Positions 43,348 through 55,413 of a stretch of DNA of 64,000 bases are shown here, in pieces (the first letter of the stretch is position 1; every line of letters begins with the position of its first letter). The stretch is taken from the NCBI GenBank assembly GCA_016858145.1, contig JAEHOE010000045.1, positions 124,001 through 188,000 on the forward strand, given 5' to 3'. The notes beneath the pieces are model-generated. The model did no database searches. It saw only the letters and a program-made list of their open reading frames with translations, and had not been told where the DNA came from. This DNA comes from Edaphochlamys debaryana (taxonomy: Eukaryota > Chlorophyta > Chlorophyceae > Chlamydomonadales). Made by a program: the position numbers and the translations under genes.

Positions 43348-44147
43348 CTACGAAGCCGCTGGCTGCCCCTCGGCCGGCTTGGCCGCGTCGCCCCCCGCCG
43401 CTGCCGCTGCCCCCGCCGGCGGGGGCTTGGTGTTGGGCTGCGGGTTGTGCGAGAGCAGGTAGTAGGCCAGGAACTCCACGGGGTTGTCGGGCCGCTCCTT
43501 GCACAGCGCCTGCATGCCCTGCATCAGCACCGGCACCACCGTGGCCTCCTGCGGGCGGCGGAGCGCGCAGCGGGGGAGGAGGGGGTTGAGGGGGAAGGTA
43601 GCGGCTGCAGACGCGCTCACACAAGGCCGGTGCAGGCTAAGCGTCGGCGCAGGCAGCAGCTGGTGGCACACAGGCAGAGGCTCCCTTTGGGGCGGTCCAG
43701 GCACCGCTGAGGCAGCTGGTGTCCAGGCAGAAGACGCGGGAGGACGATACACACGGCCCGTCCGTCAGCTTCTGCCCGCGCACCAGGTATTGTCGAATGG
43801 GAGCAGCTGCTAGGTTGATCTTCTTGTGTACCCCGATGGCGGCCTTCTCAGCGGCCTTGACCTGCGGCAACCCGTCGAGCCGGCGTCGGGGCGGGAGTCA
43901 GAGGGAGCCCGCGTGCCCGGGCTCACGACCCCTGCAGTCGCCGCCTCACCGCCTCGGGGGTCGTCGCCGCGACTGCTGGTAGAGGGGCCGCGGCCGCAGC
44001 CGAGCTGTCTGCAGGAGCTGGCGCCGCGGCTGCTGCGCGAGGAGAGCGCGGATGGCGGGAGCATGGGTCAGAGCTCTCCGAAGACAGAAAGTCCCGTACT
44101 ATTGCATAGCCAAGCAGGCATTTGTGCAGCTACACACCGTCAGCCAT
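43348..44147 (-). CDS. DPY30: DPY30-motif protein
   Basis: Known: the DPY30 motif is a short helical dimerisation module found in the COMPASS H3K4 methyltransferase complex and in flagellar radial-spoke proteins. Seen: exons 44138-44147, 43950-44032, 43784-43861 and 43348-43548 on the minus strand, 123 aa. The start ATG sits in a strong context (caccATGG). The N-terminal 30 residues are almost all Ala and Pro. The core is APIRQYL followed by [20 protein letters not shown] and [17 protein letters not shown], a full DPY30 motif. The tail is Pro/Ala/Gly-rich. Small size with only this motif suits a COMPASS or radial-spoke DPY30; the sequence alone does not decide between them. Divergent from AspRS. 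Confidence 0.85.
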
Positions 44148-44492
44148 GGTGCCCTAGTTGCTTCTGGCGGAACGGGTCTGCCTTCGAACTGCCTATGTCA
44201 AGCTGTCGCGTCCACTTGTGCGTAGATATGTTTGCAAGGAATGGGGGTTGTCGTGTAAGCCGGAGGGTGTGTGGTCCGGGTCTTTGCTGTCGCGGGCGAC
44301 ATTGGGCTTTGCGCAAGCCCATGCGCGCAGAACGTTCGCCTCATCGCCGTGCCAACCCAAAACGCTTGCCACACCTATTGTCTCCACTATTCGTGAACCA
44401 GCGCAAGCACCATTGCCCAGCTACGCGTCGCGGCGAGCGTGTTCCGGCATTTTGTCCGCCCCCTAGCTAGCAGCAGCAGGCTTCTGAGCAAA
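44148..44492. promoter_or_regulatory. Shared divergent promoter (DPY30 / AspRS)
   Basis: 345 bases separate the two start codons on opposite strands; AT-richer than the flanking genes. No specific elements assigned. Confidence 0.5.
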
Positions 44493-47400
44493 ATGTCCGA
44501 GCCGGAAGTTGGTGGCCTCACCATTGAGGTTAGCGTTGCGCGATGCGTTGCGCTTGGCCACGGGCGATCGGTCGATTGTCGCGGCGGCGGTCTGCTGAGC
44601 GCATTTCGCGACATCTCAGCCCGAGCGGCACCGTGGCGCTATCTGCGTACGTTTCTCTTGCTCCTGCGCTGATCTGCGCTTTCCCCGTTTCCAGGACTCG
44701 CAATCCAGCCTGGCGTCCTCCACCCGGGAGAAGGACCCTAAGGAGGTGGAGGCCAAGAAGGCGGCCAAGGCGGCCGAGAAGGCCGCCAAGGAGGCTGCCA
44801 AGGCGGAGCGTGTAAGCAGGGGCAGAGGTCTGGGCCCTGGGGGGGGCCCTTCCTGGCGGGTTCAAGGGTGGCCTAGGCGACGCGCCCAGCAGCTGGACTC
44901 GAGCCAACAAAGGCCCAGAGACACTCAGCGGGGACAACCAATGCCCTCCCTGTCCAGCTCTCTTTAAGAGGGGTGCAACCGGCCCAGCCTGCGAACAGGC
45001 TTGCCACCACCGCCCAGCCAGGCAGCCCCCTCTCCCGTTTGGGCGCTGGGTGTTCCCCGGGCACCCCGTCGCGGTCACACTCACCCACCCCCCATCCCCC
45101 GCTCCTCCCCTCTTTCCCCCTCAGGCCGCCCAGCGCGGTGTCAAGGCTGCCATCATGACGCAGCCCGAGGCCGATGACCCGCTCAAGGACGCGTACGGTG
45201 ACTACCCCATGGTGCAGAGCCAGGGGCAGACCGGGCGCAAGTGGACCCACGTGGAGGACCTTTCCCCCGCCCTGGTGGACCAGAAGGTAGCTTGGGGCAG
45301 CTGGGGGGGCTAGGGGGCTAAGGAGGCCGGGGGTCAGGGCCCAGGGCCTGCACCGAGGGGATGCGCGGCACGGAGCGGTCGCAGTGGTTGCGCGAGGGTA
45401 CCCTCGGCGCTCGGGTATCGCGTTTTGAGCTGGGCAGGGCGTTTCGAGCTGCATAGCGCTGAGCGGCTGGCCGGGCCGAAAGAGCGCAGAAGCAGCCTGG
45501 ACGGAGGACCCGGTCCGGAGCGCTGGCGGTGGCTCCCAATGGAGCCGCAGCCCACCTGGCCGGAGCGACAAGCGCAGCTCTGCGGAGGGGCTCTGCCGTG
45601 CCGCCCAGGCCTGTGGAGCGGCTGCCCGCCGCCAGTCCCTGTCGGCCGGGGTACCCGGGCGGACTGCGGCTATGGTGGGGCGGCAGCGGCTGCTGCCGGA
45701 TGCAGGCGTGCCTGTGGGAAAGGAATGCCCAACGTTGCACTCGCCCGGGCAAGCTCACCCTTCACCTGCCCCCTCCGCTGTCCCGGCTCCCAGGTGCTGG
45801 TCCGCGGCCGCATCCACACCACCCGCGGCAAGGGCAAGTCCGCCTTCCTGGTCATCCGCCAGCGCACCGCCACCGTGCAGGTGCGCGGCCGTGCCGGGAC
45901 CCGGGGGATGAATAGGACTCTCTGGGGAAGCGTGGCGCTGTGGGGAAGAGGGCCTCGGCATGCCGGAGGCGCCGTAGCGATCACGCCTCTCTTGTCCGGG
46001 CCCACGCACCAACCGCATCGATGCGCCTCCCACGCGCCCCGAATGCACACACCCCTTGCAGGCCATTCTGTTTGCCGACGACACCACTGTGTCCAAGGGC
46101 ATGGTCAAGTACGCCACGCAGATCTCCAAGGAGTCCATCGTGGACGTGGAGGGCGTGGTCAAGGTGCCCGCCAACCCCATCGAGGGGTGCAGCCAGAAGG
46201 ACGTGAGCAGTGCGGAGAGGGGGGCGGGCTGGGACCTGGGAGGCGTGTGCACCTGCACTCGTGCGCATGTGCAGTGTGCCGTGTGGAAGCCCCTCGGCGC
46301 CCGCTCATCTTGACGACCCGTCCTCAACCCGCGACCCGCATGCCTCTGCCTCCGCCCACCACCCCTGGCCCCGCAGGTTGAGCTGCAGGTGACGGGCATC
46401 CGCGCCGTCAGCCGCGCCGCCGCGCTGCCCTTCGAGCTGGTGGACGCCGCCCGCTCCGAGGTGGGGGCGGGGGCCCTGCAGGGGGGGGCCTGCGGGGGCT
46501 CGGGGGTAATGCAGCTGTGGAGCCACACGGCGGCCGCAGGGAGAGCAGGCGGACACATCGCTCAGGGCGTGCTTCCCTACACAGGTTCTCCCTGTTTGGC
46601 GACAATCAAGAGACCCTGGAGAACACCGTTCGGCCTCCCACGCGAGCCCCTGCCCCACCTACCCGCCCTCCCCCCCTGCAGGAGGAGGTCAAGGCCGCCG
46701 CCGAGCGCGGCGAGATCATGCCCACCGTGGGCCAGGACCTGCGCCTGGACAACCGCTTCCTGGACCTGCGCACCCCGGCCAACCAGGCCATCTTCAAGCT
46801 GCAGAGCGCCGTGTGCCAGGTGCGGAGGGGGGCGGCACCATCGGCACACCCGACACACTGGCACCGGGGGGAGGAGGGCGAGCGGAGCTCGGGGCAGGGG
46901 CAGGGGCAGGGCCACTGCCGGTCTGCGATCAGGGCCGTCTCAAGCTCGGCCAGCCGCCCAACGTGACCGGTCCTCCTCCGCACCCGCCCCCCTTTGCCCC
47001 CCACCCCCCGCCCCGGCCCTCAGCTGTTCAAGAGCACGCTGCTGGCCGAGGGCTTCCAGGAGATCCACACGCCAAAGCTCATCGCGGGCGCCTCGGAGGG
47101 CGGCGCCGCCGTGTTCCGGCTGGACTACATGGGCACCCCCGCCTGCCTGGCGCAGTCGCCGCAGCTGTACAAGCAGATGGCCATCTGCGCCGACTGCGAC
47201 CGCGTGTTTGAGGTCGGCCCCGTGTTCAGGTGCGGTGGCGGAGGCCTCTCCTGGGGGGCGGCAGCTGGTGTTGTGTGAGGGGTGTGCGTCGATTCCGCGC
47301 CTTGTTGCGTTCGCCTGCATGCGCTTCTGCCTCCACCACCCCGTCGAGTGGGCAGCATGGCGGGACTGGTGCAGCAGGGCAAGGTGCGGCTGTGCCGGGC

Positions 47401-48746
47401 CGTGCTGAGCTCGTTGCCCTCGCCTTCAATGCTCGCGACCCCAGGGCTGAGCAGAGCTACACGCACCGGCACCTGTGCGAGTTCATGGGCCTGGACCTGG
47501 AGATGGCCATCCACGAGCACTACTTCGAGGTGCTGGACGTGATCGAGAAGCTGTTCGAGGCCATCTTCAACGGCCTCGCAACCACCTACGGTGCGTGCAT
47601 GTCTGCGTGCGCGCTCGGGCCCCTGGGCGGCCTGCCACCTGCCCTCGCCCTCGGATGCGATAGCGCCCCACCCCTTTCCCTAAGCCTGGCTTTCGGTCCC
47701 TGACATGCCACCACTGGCTCTCCTCGGCCCCACTGCACCGTCCCTGGGCCCCTCAATCGTACTCCGCGCCACACACTGACGGCACAACGGCGACACCTGC
47801 CCCCCTGTGGCCCGCAGCCAAGGAGCTGGCCGTGGTGGCCACCCAGTACCCCTTCGACATCCCCACCTTCAAGCCCCTGCGCCTGACCTTCCCCGAGGGC
47901 ATCGCCATGCTGCGCGAGGGCGGCTACCCGGACGTGGACCCCCTGGGCGACCTCAACACGGAGCTGGAGCGCGCGCTGGGGCGCATGGTCAAGGAGAAGT
48001 ACGGCACCGACTTCTTCATCCTGCACCGGTGCGGGGGGCGAGGAGGGGGAAGGGGGGTAGTGCATCCGCCGCACGAGCGCTTTCTAGCGAGGTGGGCCGG
48101 AGGCTCTAGGGAAGAGAATGGTGGCCGTAGGGGGGGCTTTGGGCCTGACTCGCGCCTGTACGCAGCACTGAATGTCCCTGTGTCGCCCCGCCCCGTCGAC
48201 CCCGCCGCTGCCCGCAGCTACCCCTCGGCGGTGCGCCCCTTCTACACCATGCCCTGCTCCGACGACCCCACCTACTCCAACTCCTACGACGTCTTCATCC
48301 GCGGCGAGGAGATCATCTCGGGGGCGCAGCGGGTGCACGACGCCGACCTCCTCACGGGTGGGCGCCTCGGGGGGCCGGGAGGGCTGCAGTAAAGGCGGGG
48401 GCGGGGGCCGCTGCGTGTGGGCCGGGGCCGGGTGCGGACACGCAGGCTGTCAATGCGTCAGGGGTGGCGTGGAAGCCCCCACCCGGGCAGGCGCCGGTCA
48501 CGCTCGGCCACGCACGTCCGTCAGCTTGCCAACCGTTTCCGTCTCTCCACCCCCGCAGAGCGCGCCAAGGCGTGCGGCGTGCCCGTGGAGACCATCCAGT
48601 CGTACATCGACTCGTTCAAGCTGGGCGCCCCCCCGCACGGCGGCGCGGGCGTGGGCCTGGAGCGCGTGGTGATGCTCTACTGCGCCCTGGGCAACATCCG
48701 GAAGACCTCCATGTTCCCGCGCGACCCCAAGCGCCTCACGCCCTAA
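44493..48746 (+). CDS. DARS: Aspartyl-tRNA synthetase, cytosolic (class IIb)
   Basis: Charges tRNA-Asp with aspartate. Seen: exons 44493-44528, 44695-44811, 45125-45286, 45794-45880, 46062-46202, 46377-46460, 46682-46819, 47024-47229, 47445-47590, 47818-48028, 48218-48357, 48559-48746, all in phase, 551 aa. The N-terminal Lys/Ala-rich helix ([20 protein letters not shown]) is the RNA-binding extension of eukaryotic cytosolic enzymes. An OB-fold follows ([20 protein letters not shown]). Catalytic domain: [10 protein letters not shown] (motif 1), [10 protein letters not shown] with [12 protein letters not shown] (motif 2), and [11 protein letters not shown] with [17 protein letters not shown] (motif 3 and conserved C terminus). 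No transit peptide, so the organellar enzyme must be encoded elsewhere. Confidence 0.95.
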
Positions 48747-49767
48747 GCGAGGCCGGGCTCCTCGGCGGCAGCAGCGGCGGCAGCGGACGGAGCAGTTTTG
48801 TGGACAGGGCGGCAGCGGGAGCGAGGGAGCTCGGCATCCGGCGGTTGTGAGCAGCCTCGTGGCGGCAGCGGCCGAGCGCGCTGCGTTCGTGCGTAGGTGG
48901 TTGATGAGGCGGCGCGGTGCACGGCGTGTAGGCGCGGGAATGCGAGGAGCGGGCAAGAGAGCATGTCATGCGTGTCATGCACGAGGGGTGGCCACGAAAG
49001 AGGGGAGGGGGGGCCTGTGGGAGGCTTCAGGCCGTCATGGCGGGGTGGCGATCTGGATGCAGTGCTAGGGGTGCCAGACTCAGCCGAAGGGGGGGGACGG
49101 GGTCAGTGCGCACGCAAGAAGGCGTGGAGCAGGATGTGCGGGGGTTTGCGGCGGGGCAGCTGTTGCGTGTGCCGCGATGCAGCTCAGGGGCAGGCCTGGG
49201 GCTGCACCTGCGGCAGGTGGAAGGTGTGGCGGTCGGTCGGGGTACCAACGTATTGTTGGCTGATGGCAGTGCTCGGTGCAGGGGTGTTCTGTGCTTGCAG
49301 GGGCCGTGCAGCGTAGTCCGGACGATGACGAAAGGGTGCAGGGGTGTCGGGGCAACGTCTGATCGACGAAGCCGCTCCTTATTGCCTTACACTGCCCACC
49401 CTCGGCACCGTCTCACGACGAGCAGCTGCCAGGAGCTGCCCTTCCCGTCGGGAAGCCTCATGTCCTACACCGCCCAGCGCCCAGCCCCTAGCTTTCCTCA
49501 CGCGCACTTTTTGTCCTACGCCCCCTAGCCCCTAACCTCACAATCACACGTCAGCTCGATTGCTTGCACTCCTCCCTAGCCTCGGCGGGCCAGCCCTGGC
49601 CCCTGGGCCTCGCATGCGTTCCTTCCCAAGGTCTCAGGGCATGCAGTACTCGCCACGGCTCCTACGCTCCTTTCCACCAGCGCCATCCACCCTTGCGCTT
49701 GTAGCCCTGGTACATGGCCTCCCGCCAGTCCCGCGTCGCTTTCCGTTAAGCAGACCCTCGCTCAGTT
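48747..49767. other. Convergent intergenic region
   Basis: 3' flanks of AspRS and of the minus-strand membrane-protein gene. TTACA at 49387-49391 is a minus-strand TGTAA. No gene seen. Confidence 0.6.
49387..49391 (-). promoter_or_regulatory. TGTAA polyadenylation signal on minus strand
   Basis: TTACA on plus strand, about 380 bases past the stop of the small membrane-protein gene. Confidence 0.5.
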
Positions 49768-50452
49768 CTAGTCCTTCTTGAATCCCCGAGCCAGGGCCCA
49801 GGTGGCCAGGCCCAGCGTGGTCACGGATCCTGCGATGGCCATGTCCTTTCGGGCGTCTCCTCGGGCGGCCAGGTAGCCCACGCGCGCAATGCCGACGGCA
49901 GCGACACCGCCTGAGGGCGGGATCAGGGCGGCGTACCGCAAAGGGTCGGGGCGCAGCAGTTGGGAAGTGGAGATCGGCCGGCACGCGGCCTTCTCGACTG
50001 TCGGGGTCCGAGCGACGTCCCGCCTTAATGCGTGACAAGAGCGCATGAGAGACGAGATACAAGCACTGGCAGAGCGCAGGGCGGGGCACAAAAGCCTCGA
50101 GCTCGACAGCTCTCACCAAGCAGCTTGAGTGCATCCTTCTTCGCCTCCTTGCTCGCGTTCGGTCCCGACCCCAGGAGAGCAATACTGGCCGCCGTGGTGG
50201 TGATGTAGAGACCCATGTGAGCGGTCGCAGCTGCATGCAGCGGGACAAGCGAGATAAGAGGGAGACATGTTGACAGCGTTGCCCCGCCAGCCCCGGCCAA
50301 CGCCAAACCCGCGCAGTAGGTCGCTCACGCGGGTTCCTCCCAGTCTTGGTCTCCCAGGCCTTGTCCTCAAACTTTGCTGGGGCGACCATGGCACCGACGC
50401 CCCACGCTCCCATAAACCCAGTGCACGCGCGGATGCAGAGGTCGTCAGCCAT
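49768..50452 (-). CDS. Small multi-pass membrane protein, unknown
   Basis: Seen: exons 50329-50452, 50117-50230 and 49768-49910 on the minus strand, in phase, 126 aa. Four hydrophobic segments can be seen: CTGFMGAWGVGAMVAP, MGLYITTTAASIALL, GGGVAAVGIARVGYL and AIAGSVTTLGLATWALA. A basic loop (GPNASKEAKKDALK) separates the middle pair, and the protein ends RGFKKD. No family recognised and no clear transit peptide. The Ala/Gly-rich helices could sit in an organelle membrane. Expression is likely, since the splice sites, phase and a downstream TGTAA all fit. Confidence 0.75.
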
Positions 50453-51715
50453 TGCCTTTTCTGTAAGGCCCAGTCAAGCCTGCGAGCAGACCCGCGAGTT
50501 ACCTCGTGAATCGATCGAGTTGTGCATCGCAGCGGTTGGTTTCCGATGGCGGCAGTTGGGCCGCACTCCGTGAGCGCGCGCGCACCAGGACGACTACACA
50601 GCAGTACACTTGTGAAGAGAAGAGAGCAGGCATATCCCTTCCCTAGCCGGGCAATGAGGGGTGAGGGCGGAGGAAGGGTCAATGCTCGTCTGGCCACGTG
50701 GCAAGGAGCTGCCACGCTTGTTGCCACGCTTGTGTGCGGGCAGTTTGGTTCTGCATGGATGAAGCTGGACGTGACGGACAGGGGGCTGTGCACGGGCGCA
50801 GGGGGACGTGCAGGGGAGGAGTAGGGGAGGAGTAGGGGTTATCATAGACAACGGGGCGTAGTGCCGCGGTGTTGGCGTCGCATGATGTTGGCCGACGCAG
50901 AGTGCCTGTGCCTGTGAACGGGGTACCTGGTCGCCGAAAGTGGCTTCCAGGCTGAAAGTCCCTCCTAGAGTAACCCTGGGCTGCTCCGCGCGTCGGTGCA
51001 CCGAGAGGGCCTGGCGAGCCGGGCGGCGGAGAGCGACATGGTCGACTGTTGGCTTGAGTGGGGGCGGAGGGGGCTTGGAAAGTGACGTGCGTGTGTGTAT
51101 CAATCGCGAGCCCGAGCCGCTAGCGACCCGCCGCAGCCCACACGCCATCAACACATAGGATATCCATACCGCCGACCGCAGCGCATCGCTCTACGAGTGC
51201 TGCAACCGTCGCTTCGCTCCGACGCTTCGCGTGTGACGCTAGCGGCGTCGCTTGTGCACGCCTAGGAGTTGTAATACCCCCAATTACATCAAGACCGTAA
51301 GCCTTGGGTGTGAACCAGCTCGCGGGAGGAGTTTGCGGAAAAGGTGGGTTGCACCCCATGTGACGGGCGCTCAGGCCAGCGACCTCCAGCAAACAGCGGG
51401 AAACATTCTCCGGAGGCAAAATGAGGGTTGCCAGTGTCTGTGGTGGCCACAAGGGCTTTGGCCATGGCCCGAGCCCGAGAAACGCTTGTATCGCGGGCCT
51501 GGTGTGCTGCCTGCTCAAGCAAACATCACACCAACACGCTATCGTCGTCTGACAGATGCGGAGGGACTTGGGTTGCTGGGTCGCGCTCAGCGCGCACGCA
51601 GACGCGCGTGCCATGGTCGCAGCCCCAGGCGCTACCTGCGCAGGCCCTGCGGTCCTTTCCCACCATCTTCACCAGCGCGCCCCCGCCCCCGCCCTTCCAG
51701 CTCGCTCATACCGCG
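50453..51715. other. Divergent intergenic region
   Basis: 1.26 kb between the minus-strand membrane-protein gene and the plus-strand F-box gene. Presumed promoters and 5' UTRs; no coding exon found. Confidence 0.55.
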
Positions 51716-54700
51716 ATGGCCGACGTGGGTGGTCCGCCCGCGGCGCCCTCGTCGGGGACTCAGCTGGACCACCTCCCCGATGAGCTGCTCGTCCAGGTCG
51801 GTAGCCGCTGCAGCACGGCCCTCTCTTCCTCAGCGCCTTGAGCGCGTGACACACATACGCGCTCAGCATATATGCTTACCTGCCCTGTCAGCTTGCATGG
51901 TTCCCACACGCCGCCTCGCCCCCGCCCGCCTGACCCCCAGGTCTTCGGCTGGCTGGCCAGCGTGGGCACGGTGTGGGAGGAGGACGACCCGCTGCAGCTC
52001 TCCACGCTGCCGTACCGCCAGTCCGACATGGAGCTCATGCCCAGCACGGGCCTCAGGGGCTACCCCTTCCTGGCGCAGGTGGGGGCGGCGGGGGCGGTAG
52101 GGGCAGCGGTGGCAGCGGGACCGGGGGCCTGGACTGAGACGGGACCTGCCGGGCCCGGGTACGGGTGTGTGACCGAAGCGGGGCGACTCTGCTGCAGGGC
52201 GCCTCCCATGAGTCCTGCCCCGGGCCCGGTGTGATGCGTGTGTGCAGGTCTGCCGCAAGTGGCGGCGGCTGTTGGACACGCCCATGGCCCAGGTACGGCT
52301 GGGAGGCGCGGCGGAGCGGGAGGGAAGCGCAATGCCGAATGAGGCTTGTCGGCCTCAATGGCACGCGTGGCCAGCCCCCTGACTGGACGCCACCCCTGCC
52401 GGCTGCCGGCCCGACTCATCCTCCCTCGTACACCCCCAGGCGCTGGTGTGGCGGCGGGTGACGGTGGATCTGGGCCACGAGCTGGTCACGTCCATCCACA
52501 CGCCCCTGCGCTGGAGCAACCAGCGGCCCACCACGGCCGAGTACCACGCCGCCTTCGAGGCCACCAGCCTCTCCGCGTCCAAGGTGCGCGCCGCCGCACC
52601 ACCACGCGCCCTCGCGGCCCATCCCCCGGCCCGTTTCTTGGCCCGCTGCCCCTGGACTGCGCGGCTTGGCTCACCACGGCACGCACCCTCGCTGGTGGTC
52701 GGAGTCCCAGGTTCTACTTACACGTATTACGTGTCCCTCCCCGCATCGCCGCTGCAGGTGGTGGGCTTCCTGGGGCGGGTGGCCCCCCACGCGCGGGCGC
52801 TCACTCTGTCCAACAGCGAGGGCTTCGACGGAGACGAAGGCGAGCAGGGTAGGGGGGTGGACGGGTTCGGGATGCTGAGTGGGGGGGCTTGAGTGCAAGA
52901 GGTGGGGGGCAGGGAGCCCTGGCAGCCGCTGGCTGTGGCCCACGGGCGCGGCTCTCAGCCCCGCCGAGGCGTAGAAGGGACGCAGAAGGCCTTTTCACAA
53001 AGGTCACCCCCGCTGTGCCCATGGCGCGCAGGCGAGTACATATCCCTGGCCGACAAGCACAACTTCGGCGCCTCGCACTTCGGCTTCGCTCTGGCGCTCA
53101 TGCGGAACACGCTCACGGTGAGACCACACCCACGATAGCACAAGCACGTTCGTGCCTTCCCATGGGCACTCCACCGCCAGCCCCCCGCTCCTGCGGCCTG
53201 GCCACGCGCCAGCGCTCCCACAGCCGTCTGCCCCTGGCTGCGCCCGTGCGCCCCGCACTCCCCCGCCCTGCCCCCTCCGCTTACATCCCTCACCCCCGTT
53301 CCCCCCCCCAGGAGCTGCAGCTGTACCGCTGCCACGACCTGGTGACCGCGGACTGCGGCGTGTGGACGCTGGTGGCGCAGCTGCCGGGGCTGCGGCTGCT
53401 GGCGGTTGAGGGGCTCCGGGGGCCGCTGCTGGCGTCGCAGGTGGCGCCCCTGGGGGAGCTGAGCCAGGTAGGCATGGCGGCGGGGGATGTGGAAGGCGGC
53501 GGCGGGCTGGAGCCAGGGCGGGGCATGCACTGGGCAGATGCACCCCCTGTTATGGGGCGCAGGGTATGACGCGTCTCACGTCTTTTGAGCCCGTCGCTCG
53601 CGCCAACGCCCCTTGCCCCTTCCTTCCCCGTCATGGGCCGCAGCTGGAGGGCCTGGCGCTGACGGGCGAGGGCTACCGCAACGGGGACTGGGCGGTGGGG
53701 CTGCAGGGCCTACCGCCCGCCTGGAGCCGCCTCACCTCGCTCACCAGGTGAGAGCACCGGCCCACCCGCTGTAGGCTTGTTGCAGACCGGCTTGGCTGCA
53801 GACCGGCAGTGCGTTGCCCGTGTTGGGGGCCTGGCCTCGGCGGCCTGAGCCGCGGACGGGACTTGCGGCGGCGAGGCAGGGCCCGCGCAAGCCACTCCCA
53901 GTCATGAAGGGGTCGGGGCTCGGAGGCCCGCAGGCTTGGCTCTGTAGGCAGGGGCGAAGCGTGTTGCTCGCTCCACCCCTCCCCCCCATGCCGCTGCAGG
54001 CTGGAGCTGCGGGGCCACCAGCAGCTGCCCGAGCTGCCCCCCTGGCTGGCGGGGCTGCCCCGGCTGGCGCACCTGGACGTGAGCGGCTGCTGCGCGCTGG
54101 CGCTGGGCCCCCTGCCGGGGCTCACGCGGCTCGAGGTGCTGGTCCTGCAGGTGGGGGAGGGGCAGGGGCTACGGGGGCTACAATCCCCCCACTGCCCGCA
54201 AAGCCGGTAGTGCAGTTGACAGCGACCTGTGGTTTCCCCCACTGTCGGCAACGCGCCCAGCGATCGAAGCCGACATGCACGGTCGCAAGCGTCGCAACAC
54301 ACCCGGCTAATGCTCCCAGCATCCGTTCCTTTGGGAGAACACAGCGCCAAGCGGACTATGCAGCAGTGGCCGCAAGAGAGCGCCTTGAGGGCCTCTTGTA
54401 CGGCGAGAGATCTTGCATCGGCTGCTTGCTCCGGGGCTGCTTTTGGCGCTCGGGGCGCGCTCGAGAGCTTGTCGCAGTCGCCTTCGCTCCTGCACCACAC
54501 ACCACAGCCCAGTCACCATGGCCGTCACACCGTCCCTTCCCTCCCTGGCCAACAGAACCTGTGCATGGGCCACGAGCTGCCGCCGCCCGCAGAGGCAGCC
54601 GCCGCGGAGGCCGCGGGGCGGCAGCCCGTGCGGCGCGCGGTGCCCGACCTGCTGCCGCTGGCCCCGCGGCTGCGGTCTCTGTCGCTGTCCTGCAACGGCT

Positions 54701-55413
54701 TCGCGCAGCTGCCCGCCTGGCTGCCCAAGCTGACGCGGCTGGAGCACCTGGACCTGTCGTGTGAGCAGGGGCGGGAGGGTTGCGTGAGCGTGTTCCGGCA
54801 TACTGGCACCAGAATGCCGGCTCACAATGCAGCCGGGTGGATCGGGCCGCTGGGGAAGGCTGCGGTACGCTAAGGACGCAGGTCATGCAAGGGGCGCTCC
54901 GCGCGTGAGGCCAGGTTCTTTGGCTCTAGAACCCGCTCCAGGACCCAGCATCTCTGCCCCATTGTTGTTGCTTCTGCGCAGACAACAAGGACCTGCACAT
55001 CCGCGCGCCGCTGACGCCCCTGACGGCACTGCAGCAGCTGAGACTGGTGGACTTCCGGCGCGTGCACGTGGCGCCCAAGGACAAGGGCGCGTACTGGTGC
55101 GAGGCCAAGTGCACCACCATGCAGGTGCGCGGGCCGGGCGGGGAGAGGGAGGGGAGAGGGGAGGGAGGGGCCCTGGCTGCCCTGCACGGCTCCAGGCTGG
55201 CCCCGAGGCACCGGCTGCAGCGATCGAAGTGCTGGCCAGGCAGGCCGGCATGGGCGCAGCGCCGCTGCCGCTCTGGGGCCGTGGCTGTGGCGGGGTCCAC
55301 GTACCGCAGCGCAAGTCAACTGCCCCCGCCCACCCCCCTTGCAGCACCTGTCTAAGCTGGCCAAGGCTCTCAAGCGGCGGAATCCCCCGCCGAGAGTTCT
55401 GCTTGATGTCTGA
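51716..55413 (+). CDS. F-box and leucine-rich-repeat protein
   Basis: Known: F-box proteins dock substrates onto SCF ubiquitin ligases; LRRs usually bind the substrate. Seen: exons 51716-51796, 51941-52078, 52248-52292, 52440-52583, 52758-52848, 53032-53117, 53312-53467, 53644-53747, 54000-54150, 54556-54760, 54982-55124, 55345-55413, all in phase, 470 aa. The F-box begins at residue 18 (LDHLPDELLVQVFGWL) and closes with VCRKWRRLLDTPM. LRR-like repeats follow: LTELQLYRCHDL, LPGLRLLAVEGL, LTSLTRLELRGHQQLPELPP, LPRLAHLDVSGC, LTRLEVLVLQ, LRSLSLSCNGFAQLPAWLPK and LTRLEHLDLSYNKD. Ends RVLLDV. The intron before 54556 contains a 310-bp copy of the PsbO upstream region. Confidence 0.88.
54217..54526 (+). 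repeat. PsbO 5'-flank duplicate inside the F-box gene intron
   Basis: 310 bases matching 56499-56808 at roughly 95 per cent, same orientation, starting at TGACAGCGACCTGTG and ending exactly after ATGGCCGTC, the first three PsbO codons. It lies wholly within the intron 54151-54555. Confidence 0.92.

Noticed and set aside
44493..45286. Lysyl-tRNA synthetase, first suggested by the Lys/Ala-rich N terminus.
   Set aside because: The catalytic domain and the C terminus ([17 protein letters not shown]) are those of AspRS.
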